DNA from: Brachybacterium nesterenkovii
Lineage (GTDB): Bacteria > Actinomycetota > Actinomycetes > Actinomycetales > Dermabacteraceae
Assembly (NCBI RefSeq): GCF_900163655.1
Contig: NZ_FWFG01000014.1
Span: 1-52,202, forward strand
DNA: 52,202 bases
Direction of reading: 5' to 3'
Shown here: in pieces, positions 30,556-39,166 of the stretch
How the letters are laid out: every line of letters begins with the position of its first letter
Position numbering within the stretch: position 1 is the first letter of the stretch
Notes under the pieces: generated by a model
Seen by the model: only the letters and a program-made list of their open reading frames with translations
Told to the model about the DNA's origin: nothing
The model's database searches: none
Made by a program: the position numbers and the translations under genes

Positions 30556-31050
30556 ATGGCCCACGCCGCCGCCCGCACCGCCAGCACGCTCCGCGACCTC
30601 GGCCTGCTCGCCGCCCGCATCGTCCTGGGCACGATCTTCATCGCCCACGGCTGGCAGAAGCTCACCGCATGGACGATCGCCGGCACCACCGAGGCCTTCG
30701 CCGGGATGGGCGTCCCCATGCCGCAGATCTCCGCGCCGTTCGTCGCGGGCCTCGAGCTCATCGGCGGCGCCCTGCTGATTCTCGGCGCCGCCACCCCGCT
30801 CGTCGGCCTCCTGCTCGCCGGGAACATGCTGGTCGCCGCCCTCATCGCCCACCTCGGCAGCGGCGTCTTCGTCGACGGCGGCGGCTGGGAGCTCGTCGGC
30901 GCGCTCGGCGCTGGCAGCCTCGCCCTCGCCGCCGCCGGTGCCGGTCGACTCTCCCTCGACCACGCGATCCTCGGCCGCCGCTCCACCGCGCGCCGCAGCC
31001 GCGCCGCCTCCGCATCGGCCGCGGGCTCCGCGGCCGCCAGCGCCGCCTGA
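30556..31050 (+). CDS. DoxX-family membrane protein
   Basis: The 164-residue protein starts MAHAAARTASTLRDLG. It has four transmembrane helices: LGLLAARIVLGTIFIAHGWQK, APFVAGLELIGGALLILGA, LVGLLLAGNMLVAALIAHLG, GALGAGSLALAAAGAGRL. The pattern of a long N-terminal helix followed by HGWQKL and the closing basic/Ala tail matches DoxX proteins, which act in redox or respiratory contexts in the cytoplasmic membrane. A GGAGGAC ribosome binding site lies before ATG 30556. A terminator hairpin follows its end. Confidence 0.85.
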   Translation: MAHAAARTASTLRDLGLLAARIVLGTIFIAHGWQKLTAWTIAGTTEAFAGMGVPMPQISAPFVAGLELIGGALLILGAATPLVGLLLAGNMLVAALIAHLGSGVFVDGGGWELVGALGAGSLALAAAGAGRLSLDHAILGRRSTARRSRAASASAAGSAAASAA

Positions 31051-31127
31051 GAGGCTCACCGCCCACCGCCCGCACCACCCACTGCCCTGAGGCGAACCGA
31101 CTCTCGGGCGCGCCGCCCTCGGCGGAC

Positions 31128-31161
31128 GACGGGCCGCACCGGATCGCCGGTGCGGCCCGTC
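31128..31161. terminator. 15-bp terminator hairpin with a 4-nt loop
   Basis: Bases 31128-31142 pair perfectly with 31147-31161 around ATCG. It lies between the convergent doxX and helical-repeat genes. A very stable stem with a tetraloop makes it a clear bidirectional terminator. Confidence 0.9.
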
Positions 31162-31168
31162 ATCGCGC

Positions 31169-33040
31169 TCAGCCCGCGTGCTCGAGGCGGGCGACGAGCT
31201 CTACGACGCGCGCGGCATGCTCGGCCTCGCCGCGCGCCTCCCATCCCGCCAGAGCGGTGCGCGCTGCCACCAGCGCGGCCATGCCCAGGCCCAGGCGGTC
31301 GAGCATCTCCGCCTCGCGGTCGGCCAGATAGACCTCCCAGAAGCCCCTGCGCTCCTGAGCGCCCTCGGGGGCCGCGGCGATCACGCGGCGGGCCTCGTCG
31401 CGGAGACGCGCGTGCTCCTCGCGCGCCTCCTTGTCGGCCCGCTCGCCGTCGAGCCGGGCCGCGGCGGCGAGGTCGGCCGCCAGCATCTGCCCGATGCGGG
31501 CGTCGACCTCGTGGTCCCACAGCTCGGAGGCCGGGAGCACGGGGCGCCCCGAGATGCGGTCGAGCCGCACGAGGATCCCCTGCGCCTCGCCCTGCGCCTC
31601 GTCGTGCAGTCCCACGTCGAGTGCCAGACGCACGACATCGCCACGGACGCTCAGCTCGATGCGCTGGAAGCGCTCGCGGTCGGCCCTGGTGGCCCCGAGG
31701 TCGTCCGCGAGCCAGCGCGCGTCGGTGGCCGCCCGGCGCAGGGCGGCGATGGCCTCGGCGGGGCGTCCCGCCAGGCGCAGGCCCTCCGCGCTCAGGCGGT
31801 CGATGCTCAGCAGGGCCCGGTGGTCGCGGTCGGCGCGGGCGATGCGCCGGGCCTCGGCGAGGAGATCGATCGCCTCCTCCGGGCGGCCGGCGTGGATGCG
31901 CTCGGCCGCGACGACGCGCAGGGCGCGGACGCGGTCGGAGGGATCGGGCAGGGTGCGCAGCAGGGACAGGAGGCGCCGGGCCGCGAACGCGGTCTCGCGG
32001 CGCAGGCCCGCCCGGTGCAGGTCCTCGACGAGCTCGCAGATGAGGTCGATGCGCGGCAGGGGCCGGTCGACGTCCTGCATGGCGATCAGCGCGACGACCG
32101 CATGGGACGCGGCGAGAGCGGGGGCGCTGTCGCGCAGGGCCTCGGCGAGGATGGTGTGGGCGCTCGTCCCGGAGCGCTCGACATCGACCGTCCCGCGGCG
32201 GCCCTCCCGCTCGGCGAGCTCCTCGAGCACCGTCCGCGCCTGGAAGACCGCCTCATCGGTCCTGCCCCGGCGCACCAGCACCTCCGCCAGGCGCAGCCGC
32301 AGCAGGGGGTCGGGGTCGCCGAGGATCAGGGACGCGGCCTCCGGGTAGGCCTCGAGGGCGGTCATCATCCGCCACTCCTCGGCCTCGAGCGCGCTCTCGT
32401 CGAGGTGGGCGCGGACGGGAGGGATCGGGCGCGACAGCCCCTGGACGACGGCCAGGACGGCCTCGTCGACGTCGTCCTCGGTCACCTGCGCGAGGGGGTC
32501 CTTGCGGCGGCGCCCGCGGGCGGGACGCGACGGGGCGGTAGGAGAGGACGGGGCGAATGCGCCTCCGTCGTCGTCGCCGGGCGCGGGGGCGGTCATGAGC
32601 CCCAGCTCGAGCATCGCCGCCTTCGCGTGCTCGCGGTACCCGGCGCCGTCGATGAGGGAGACCATCTCCCGCAGGATCTGCTCGGCCTCCTCATCGCGCC
32701 CCTCGGCCCGCCGGGCGAGCGCGGAGGCTCGCAGCAGCTCGATGCGCTCGGCCATCGGGGCGGGCTCATGGGCGAAGACGCGGGACAGGACGCGTGCCTC
32801 GCGGTGGCGGCCCTGCTCGGAGAGGTCGAGGATGCGGTGCGCCGCCCCCAGCACGGTGGTGGGGTGCGGCAGCGGCAGCGCCGGCGGGCGCAGGGCCGCG
32901 CGCAGGTCATCGAGGGTCGGCGGCACGGACAGCCCGGGCATGAACGGGGCCTCGGCGGGCAGGAGCTCGACCTCGGCCGGCGCCTCGGCGATGCGTCCGG
33001 TCCGCTCCCTCTCGGGGGAGGCGGAGCCGGGCGACGTCAT
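31169..33040 (-). CDS. Helical-repeat (TPR-like) cytoplasmic protein of unknown function
   Basis: The 623-residue protein is built of helix pairs with TPR-like spacing: ILDLSEQGRHREARVLSRVF, AEEILREMVSLIDGAGY-like, LRLRLAEVLVRRGRTDEAVFQARTVLEELAEREG, LRVVAAERIHAGRPEEAIDLLAEA, LRLAGRPAEAIAALRRA, AARTALAGWEARGEAEHA. About 75% of residues are Ala, Arg, Glu, Leu or Asp. There is no signal peptide. A charged linker (SRPARGRRRKDPLAQV) splits it at about residue 170. It would be a scaffold or regulator; family unknown. ATG 33040 has TAAATT 7 nt upstream, so it is probably leaderless. Confidence 0.72.
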   Translation of the reverse strand: MTSPGSASPERERTGRIAEAPAEVELLPAEAPFMPGLSVPPTLDDLRAALRPPALPLPHPTTVLGAAHRILDLSEQGRHREARVLSRVFAHEPAPMAERIELLRASALARRAEGRDEEAEQILREMVSLIDGAGYREHAKAAMLELGLMTAPAPGDDDGGAFAPSSPTAPSRPARGRRRKDPLAQVTEDDVDEAVLAVVQGLSRPIPPVRAHLDESALEAEEWRMMTALEAYPEAASLILGDPDPLLRLRLAEVLVRRGRTDEAVFQARTVLEELAEREGRRGTVDVERSGTSAHTILAEALRDSAPALAASHAVVALIAMQDVDRPLPRIDLICELVEDLHRAGLRRETAFAARRLLSLLRTLPDPSDRVRALRVVAAERIHAGRPEEAIDLLAEARRIARADRDHRALLSIDRLSAEGLRLAGRPAEAIAALRRAATDARWLADDLGATRADRERFQRIELSVRGDVVRLALDVGLHDEAQGEAQGILVRLDRISGRPVLPASELWDHEVDARIGQMLAADLAAAARLDGERADKEAREEHARLRDEARRVIAAAPEGAQERRGFWEVYLADREAEMLDRLGLGMAALVAARTALAGWEARGEAEHAARVVELVARLEHAG

Positions 33041-33132
33041 GCCGAGGAATTTACCAAGCCTTGAGGAAGACTGGGAGGGCGGACCGCGCCCCGGCGACCC
33101 GCAATCACCCCGGAATCCGGGGCGCACCGGCG

Positions 33133-35337
33133 TCAGGCGCGCGGCACCTTCGCGGGCCACCAGATCCGGTCGCCGATGAGGATCGCCAGCGCCGGCACCA
33201 GGAACGTGCGCACCACCAGCGCATCCAGCAGCACGCCGAGCGCCACGATGATCGCCAGCTGCAGCAGGAACTGGATCGGCAGCACCACGAGCGCCGCGAA
33301 GGTCGCCGCGAGCACCACGCCCGCGCTCGTGATGACCCCGCCGGTCAGGCCCAGCCCCCGCAGCGTGCCCTCGCGCGTGCCGTGGACCAGCGACTCCTCG
33401 CGCACGCGCGTCATGAGGAAGATGTTGTAGTCGATCCCGAGCGCCACGAGGAACACGAACCCATACAGCGGCACCGTCGGGTCCGAGGCGTCCTGGCCGA
33501 TCAGGCGGAAGATCACGGCCGAGATCCCCAGTGCGGTGCCGAAGCTCAGCACCGTCGTGGCCAGCAGCACGAGCGGGGCCACGAGGGAGCGCAGCAGCAG
33601 GGCGAGCATGATCGTGATCGCCACGAGGACGACGGGGATGATCACGCCGCGGTCCCGCTCCGCGGTGTCGTTCGTGTCGAGGTCCGTCGCGGTGGTGCCG
33701 CCGACGATCGCGTCCTCGGCCCCGCCGGCGCCGTCGAGGGCGGTGCGGATGTCCCGCACCGTGTCCTCCGCCTCGGCGGAGTCCGCGGCCGCTCCGAGAG
33801 TGGCCTCGAGCAGCACATCGCCCTCGGAGACCGTGGGCGCGGCCCCGGCGAAGGGCCCCTGGGCGGCGAGGGCACCGTTCTCGTCGACGGGGACGGTGCC
33901 CGACGGCGAGTCCTGAGAGGCCAGTGCGAGGGAATCGACGCCGTCGACCCCGCTCACCGCCGCGGCGATCGCGGGCAGGCTGTCCTCGGGGGCGATCACG
34001 TAGGTGGGAGTCCCGGTGCCGCCGGCGAAGTGCGCATCGAGCACCTCCTGGCCGTCGCGCGCCTGGCTCTGCCCGAGCACGAACTCGCTGGTGGGGACGC
34101 CGCTGGCGTTGAGCTGCGTGAGGCCCAGGCAGCCGACGGCCAGCAGCACTCCGACGATGGCCGCGATGCGCCCGGGCGCGGCGGCGATGCGGCGGCCGAT
34201 GCCGGCCCACACGCCGCGCGCGTCGGGGCCCGTCACGACGGGATGGGCCGAGCCCGGCTGCGGGGTGCGCGGCCAGAACACGCGGCGGCCGACGAGCGCG
34301 AGCATGGCCGGCAGGAACGTGAGCGAGGTGAGCATCGCCGCGACGATGCCGACGGAGGCCACGGGTCCGAGCGCCGAGTTCGAGACGAGGTCGGACAGCA
34401 TGAGGCACAGCAGTCCGACGATCACGGTGCCGCCGGAGGCGACGATCGGCTCGACCGTGCCGCGCAGCGCGGCCAGCGTCGCGCCCCATGCGGTCGGATG
34501 GTCGCGCAGCTCCTCGCGGTAGCGGGCGATGTACAGCAGGGAGTAATCGGTCGCGGCGCCGATGACGAGGATGAACAGGATCCCCTGGATCTGGCCGTTG
34601 ATCGTGACGATCCCGGCCTGCGCGAGAGCGACGTTGACCAGCACGGCGGCGCACAGGGCCGTCATCGACGACAGCAGCACGAGCAGTGGCAGCAGGGGCG
34701 AGCGGTAGACGGCCACGAGGATCACGAGCACGACGGCCAGCGCGACCAGCAGCAGCACGCCGTCGATGCCGCCGAACGCGGCGGAGAGGTCGGCGGTGAA
34801 GCCGGCCGGGCCGGTGACCCAGGAGCCGAGGCCGTCGGGCAGGTCCTCAGCGGCGGATGCCTCGAGCGCCTCGACGGCGGTCTCGACGTCGGCGTCCGAG
34901 GGGATGGCGACGACCACCTGGGCGGCCTCGCCGTCCTCGGAGGGGATCGGGGGCGAGACCTCGATCCCGTCCGCGTCGCTTCCGGCCGCGTCGCCGATGG
35001 CCGCGGGCGCGTCGTCGGCGAGCGCCTGCAGGGCGGCGAGGTCGTCGGGGGTCAGGCCGCCGTCGCGCTCGGCGACGACGATCGCGGGGATCGCGTCGGA
35101 GCCGAGGAAGGCGTCGAGGCGGTCCTGCACCTGGGTGGACTCGGCCGAGGCGGGCAGGAAGGACGAGCGGTCGTTGGTGGCGACGTCGCTGATGCGCCCG
35201 AACGCCGGGCCGCCGAGTCCCGCGATCGTGATCCACACCAGCACGAGCAGTGCCGGGATCAGGATCCGCAGGGCCCGCGGCGGCGCGGGAGCGGGGGCGC
35301 GGTGGGTGTTCTCGGTGCCGGATCGCGCGCTCATCAT
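33133..35337 (-). CDS. MMPL-family transporter
   Basis: The 734-residue protein has two homologous halves, each with a large extracytoplasmic domain after the first helix and a bundle of about six helices. The first half has VLLLVALAVVLVILVAVYRSP, GAATDYSLLYIARYREE and SGGTVIVGLLCLML; the second has IIPVVLVAITIMLALLLRS, FVFLVALGIDYNIFLMTRVREE and FLLQLAIIVALGVLLDALVV. This is the MmpL/RND-like arrangement for lipid or lipopeptide export, driven by the proton gradient. The gene follows the RND permease in the same direction after 57 nt. The substrate cannot be read from the sequence. Confidence 0.9.
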   Translation of the reverse strand: MMSARSGTENTHRAPAPAPPRALRILIPALLVLVWITIAGLGGPAFGRISDVATNDRSSFLPASAESTQVQDRLDAFLGSDAIPAIVVAERDGGLTPDDLAALQALADDAPAAIGDAAGSDADGIEVSPPIPSEDGEAAQVVVAIPSDADVETAVEALEASAAEDLPDGLGSWVTGPAGFTADLSAAFGGIDGVLLLVALAVVLVILVAVYRSPLLPLLVLLSSMTALCAAVLVNVALAQAGIVTINGQIQGILFILVIGAATDYSLLYIARYREELRDHPTAWGATLAALRGTVEPIVASGGTVIVGLLCLMLSDLVSNSALGPVASVGIVAAMLTSLTFLPAMLALVGRRVFWPRTPQPGSAHPVVTGPDARGVWAGIGRRIAAAPGRIAAIVGVLLAVGCLGLTQLNASGVPTSEFVLGQSQARDGQEVLDAHFAGGTGTPTYVIAPEDSLPAIAAAVSGVDGVDSLALASQDSPSGTVPVDENGALAAQGPFAGAAPTVSEGDVLLEATLGAAADSAEAEDTVRDIRTALDGAGGAEDAIVGGTTATDLDTNDTAERDRGVIIPVVLVAITIMLALLLRSLVAPLVLLATTVLSFGTALGISAVIFRLIGQDASDPTVPLYGFVFLVALGIDYNIFLMTRVREESLVHGTREGTLRGLGLTGGVITSAGVVLAATFAALVVLPIQFLLQLAIIVALGVLLDALVVRTFLVPALAILIGDRIWWPAKVPRA

Positions 35338-35394
35338 CGCCCCATGCTCTCAGGCGGCGCCGAGGGCGCGGTTCCCAGGCCGGATCCGTGCGGG

Positions 35395-38300
35395 TCAGCG
35401 GCGGAACGGCAGATGCGGCCGGAACTGCGCCTTCGCGCTCGCCCGACGCCGTCCGCGCACCGGAGCAGCAGGGGCGTCGGCGCTCGCCGAGGGCTCCTCG
35501 CTCGCCCCCTCGGGATCGGCGCTCTCCGGGGCCTGGACCTGCTCGGTCTCCGCCTCCGCCGCGGCCTCGCGCAGGCGGCGGCGCTCCCCGCGGGCCTCCG
35601 TCATCCGGTAGAGCACCGGCACGATCACGAGGGTCAGCAGGGTCGAGGAGACGAGGCCGCCGATCACGACCACAGCGAGGGGCTGGGAGATGAAGCCGCC
35701 CTCGCCGGTGAGGCCGAACGCCATGGGCAGCAGCGCGAAGATCGTCGCGGCGGCCGTCATGAGGATGGGCCGCAGTCGGGTGGTGGCGCCCCGGACGAGG
35801 GCCTCGTCGAGCCCCATGCCAGCCCTCCGGTACTGGTTGACCAGGTCGATGAGCACGATCGCGTTGGTCACGACGATGCCCACGAGCATGAGCAGGCCGA
35901 TCATCGACGGCAGCCCGAGCGGCACCCGGGTCAGGACCAGCAGGCCGAGGGCGCCGGTCGCCGCGAAGGGGATCGACACGAGTAGCACGAGCGGCTGGAT
36001 GAGGGACTTGAAGATCCACACGAGCAGCACGTAGGTGAGCAGGACCGCGGCGAGCATCGCCAGGCCCAGCTGCCCGAAGGTCTCGTCGATCTCGGCCGCG
36101 GCGCCGCCGATGCTCGCGCTCGCCCCGTCGGGCAGGTCGACGGCGTCGATCGCGGCCTGCGCGGCCTGCGACGCCTCGCGCGTGGACTCCCCTGCCGGGG
36201 TCAGGGCGATGGTGACGGTCTCCCGGGTGTCCTGGGTGCGGATCTGCGGCCGCGAGGGCTTCTCCTCGACGCTCGCGACGTCGGTCAGGGGCATCCCGGC
36301 GATGGTCAGGGCCTGCAACTGCTGGTACGTCGTGACGGGTGCGGCCGATCCCAGGTAGATGCTGAGGTCCTGCCCGTCGAGCTGCACGGTGCCGATGGAG
36401 CTCGGTCGCAGCTGCTGGGCGACGAGGCCGACGACGGCCTGCTCGGTCAGCCCCCGCTGCGCGGCCTTGCCGCGGTCCACGGTGATGACGGCGGTGGGCT
36501 GGTCGGCCTCGAGGTCGGAGGACACCTTCTCGACACCCTCCGGCGCATCCCCGAGCTGCGCGAGGATCGCGTCGTTCGCCTGCTGGCGGGCCTCGGCCGT
36601 CGGCCCGGTGACGAGGATGTCGACGGTGGAGGAGCCGCCCATGCCCTCGGTGGCCTGCTCCTCGACGTCGCCGGGGTCGGGCAGGGTCTCGAGGGTGTCG
36701 AGGATGTCGGTGCGGACCTGCTCCTGATCGGCCTCGGGGTCGGTGGTGATCGAGTAGCTGATCTCGTTGCTGGCGCCGCCGCCCATGGCGGGGCCGAACG
36801 ACGAGGCGCCGATGGTGGTCTGGACGGTCTGGACGCCCTCGATCTCCACGAGGGACTCCTCGGCCTCGGCGGCCTTGGACGACGTGTCCTCGAGGCTCGT
36901 GCCCGCCGGGAGCGTCTGGGTGAACGAGGCGAGGTTCTGCCCGGAGTCGCCCAGCAGGTTGATCTTCAGCAGGGGTGCGAGGAACGCGGTGCCCACCAGG
37001 ACGAGAGCCGCGAGTCCCAGGGTCGCCAGGCGGTGACCGAGCGCCCAGGTGAGCACGGGGGTGTAGGCGCGGTGGAGGCGGGAATCGTGCTCCTTCTCCT
37101 CCGCCGCCGCCCGGATCTCCGCCTCCGCGGCGGTCGTCCCCGCAGCGGCCGTACCCGCGGCCGGGCGCGGGGAGCGCAGGAACCAGTACGCGAGGACGGG
37201 CACGATCGTGAGCGACACGAGCAGCGAGGAGAGCATCGCGATCGCGACGGTCAGGGAGAACGGCCGGAACAGCTCGCCGGTCATCCCGGAGACGATCGCG
37301 ATGGGCAGGAACACGACCACCGTGGCGAGGGTGGAGCTGGTGACGGCGCCGGCGACCTCGCCGACGGCGTCGATGATCGCCCGGGTCCGGGCCTTGCCGT
37401 AGGACAGGTGGCGGGTGATGTTCTCGATCACCACGATCGAGTCGTCGACCACGCGGCCGATGGAGATGGTCAGGGCCGCGAGGGTGAGCATGTTGAGGGT
37501 GTAGCCCGCCACGAGCATCCCGATGAACGCCATGAGCAGCGACAGCGGGATCGAGATCGCGGTGACGATCGTGGGGCGCAGGGCCCGCAGGAACAGCAGG
37601 ATCACGCCGATCGCGAAGAGCAGGCCCAGCAGGCCCTCCTCGGCGAGCGACACGATGGACTTCTTGATGAACGGCGCCTGGTCGAACACGACGTCGCTCT
37701 CGGCGTTCCCGCCCACGCCGGGCAGGGTCTTGTCGAGGGAGGACTCGACGCCGCGGGAGACGTCCACGACGTTGCCGTCGGCGGTCGCGGTCACGACCAG
37801 CACGAGCGATTCGCGGCCGTTGGTGCGGGAGATCGACGTGGCCTCCTGCTGGGTGCGTTCGACCGTGGCGACCTGGCCGAGGGTCACGACGTCCTCGACG
37901 GGGGCGTTCGGGGCCGCGCCCTGGGCGTCGGCCTGCTGCGCGTCCGCACCGCCCTCCCCGTCGCCCGTCGCCCCGTCGCCCGTCGCCCCATCCTGGGCGG
38001 TGCCCGATGACGGCATGACCACGATGGCCGCGAGGTCGTCGACCGACGCGATCCGCTGCCCGACCGTGACGTCGAGGGAGCGGCCGCCGTCGGTGACGGT
38101 GCCGCCGGGCACGGACAGCCCGGACGCGTCGATCGCGGCGGTGATGTCGGACTCGGCGAGGCCCGCGTCGGCGAGCTTCTGCGCATCCGGCGTGATGCGG
38201 ACGATGTCGGTGGGAGCGCCCGCCAGCATGACGGAGGCGACGCCGTCGACGCGCTCGAGCTCGGGGATCACGTCGGAGTTCAGGCGCTGGGCGAGGACCG

Positions 38301-38748
38301 CGGGCTCCTCATCGGAGGAGACGGACAGGACCACCGCGGGGATGTCCCCGCTGCCGCCCGCGATGACCTGCGGATCCGCGTCCTCAGGCAGCTGGTCGTC
38401 GATGCGGGAGAGCGCGGCGTCGACCTGGTTGGCGCTGCGCGCAGTGTCCGTGCCGTAGGCGAGCTCGACCGTGACCATCGAGACGCCGGGCTGCGAGTCC
38501 GAGGACGTCGACTCGACGTTCTCGAGGCCGCGCACGGCTTGCTCGATCGGCCCGGACAGGCGCGAGGAGACCTGCTCGCTCGAGGCCCCGGGCTCGGCGG
38601 TCACGATCTGGATCTGCGGCAGCGAGATCGACGGGATGAGCTCCTGGCGCAGGGTCTTCATCGACAGGGCGCCGATGAGCGCCACCACGATGCAGACGAG
38701 GGCGATGAAGGAGCGGTTGGCGAGGCTGAGGTTCGCGAGGCGGCGCAT
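35395..38748 (-). CDS. RND-family (HAE1-type) efflux permease
   Basis: The 1117-residue protein is AcrB-like: a first helix ALVCIVVALIGALSMKTL, then the porter domain (EPGASSEQVSSRLSGPIEQA), a helix group (LGLLFAIGVILLFLRALRPTI, TLAALTISIGRVVDDSIVVIENI), a second porter domain, and the last helix group (LPSMIGLLMLVGIVVTNAIVLIDLVNQYRRAGM). A charged C-terminal tail follows (residues about 1060-1117). The Asp-Asp pair in GRVVDDSIVVIEN is the proton-relay motif. No periplasmic adaptor or outer-membrane partner is encoded next to it, consistent with a Gram-positive (monoderm) use of an RND pump. Downstream is the MMPL gene; the two may be co-transcribed. Confidence 0.92.
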   Translation of the reverse strand: MRRLANLSLANRSFIALVCIVVALIGALSMKTLRQELIPSISLPQIQIVTAEPGASSEQVSSRLSGPIEQAVRGLENVESTSSDSQPGVSMVTVELAYGTDTARSANQVDAALSRIDDQLPEDADPQVIAGGSGDIPAVVLSVSSDEEPAVLAQRLNSDVIPELERVDGVASVMLAGAPTDIVRITPDAQKLADAGLAESDITAAIDASGLSVPGGTVTDGGRSLDVTVGQRIASVDDLAAIVVMPSSGTAQDGATGDGATGDGEGGADAQQADAQGAAPNAPVEDVVTLGQVATVERTQQEATSISRTNGRESLVLVVTATADGNVVDVSRGVESSLDKTLPGVGGNAESDVVFDQAPFIKKSIVSLAEEGLLGLLFAIGVILLFLRALRPTIVTAISIPLSLLMAFIGMLVAGYTLNMLTLAALTISIGRVVDDSIVVIENITRHLSYGKARTRAIIDAVGEVAGAVTSSTLATVVVFLPIAIVSGMTGELFRPFSLTVAIAMLSSLLVSLTIVPVLAYWFLRSPRPAAGTAAAGTTAAEAEIRAAAEEKEHDSRLHRAYTPVLTWALGHRLATLGLAALVLVGTAFLAPLLKINLLGDSGQNLASFTQTLPAGTSLEDTSSKAAEAEESLVEIEGVQTVQTTIGASSFGPAMGGGASNEISYSITTDPEADQEQVRTDILDTLETLPDPGDVEEQATEGMGGSSTVDILVTGPTAEARQQANDAILAQLGDAPEGVEKVSSDLEADQPTAVITVDRGKAAQRGLTEQAVVGLVAQQLRPSSIGTVQLDGQDLSIYLGSAAPVTTYQQLQALTIAGMPLTDVASVEEKPSRPQIRTQDTRETVTIALTPAGESTREASQAAQAAIDAVDLPDGASASIGGAAAEIDETFGQLGLAMLAAVLLTYVLLVWIFKSLIQPLVLLVSIPFAATGALGLLVLTRVPLGLPSMIGLLMLVGIVVTNAIVLIDLVNQYRRAGMGLDEALVRGATTRLRPILMTAAATIFALLPMAFGLTGEGGFISQPLAVVVIGGLVSSTLLTLVIVPVLYRMTEARGERRRLREAAAEAETEQVQAPESADPEGASEEPSASADAPAAPVRGRRRASAKAQFRPHLPFRR

Positions 38749-39166
38749 GAGGACCTTCGGGCACGATGCCGTCGGCGCTGAGCGCCGACGAGGGGCGGAG
38801 CGACCGCGGAGCGCGCGGTCGGTCTCATTCGATCACGCGACCCTGACATCCGAGACCCTACGGAAGGAGGAGATCCGCGGGAGGAGGCGACCTGCGAGAG
38901 GGCCGTCGGCCCCGGCGGCTTCCGGTCCGCACAACGCGCCCTCCGCGCTACTGCCACGGCACCGCAGGGCTGTCACAAGGGCCGATGCAGTGACCATGAC
39001 GTTCGCCCGATATTGCCAGCATTGCCGCTCTCGTCACATCTGGGCGTAGTCTTAGGGAGTTCTGGGAAAGCCGTGGGAATGCGCGAACCAGTGGATTCTC
39101 GCGGTGCTCGCAGATGCCATCCCCCGCACGATGCGCACGCGGCCGTGCCGGTCGCAGGACAGGACG
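38749..39166. other. Divergent intergenic region of 418 nt
   Basis: It contains perfect hairpins GTCGGCGCT/AGCGCCGAC (38771-38789) and CGACCGCG/CGCGGTCG (38801-38821) in the RND leader, an inverted pair GGTCTC/GAGACC (38821 and 38852) that could be an operator, and the -10 candidate TAGTCT (39047-39052) for the plus-strand gene. No coding bias is seen. Confidence 0.5.

Noticed and set aside
31169-34654. Single 1161-codon gene combining the helical-repeat protein with MMPL antisense sequence
   Set aside because: The N-terminal half lies over the MMPL gene out of frame; a leaderless promoter and ATG define the start at 33040.
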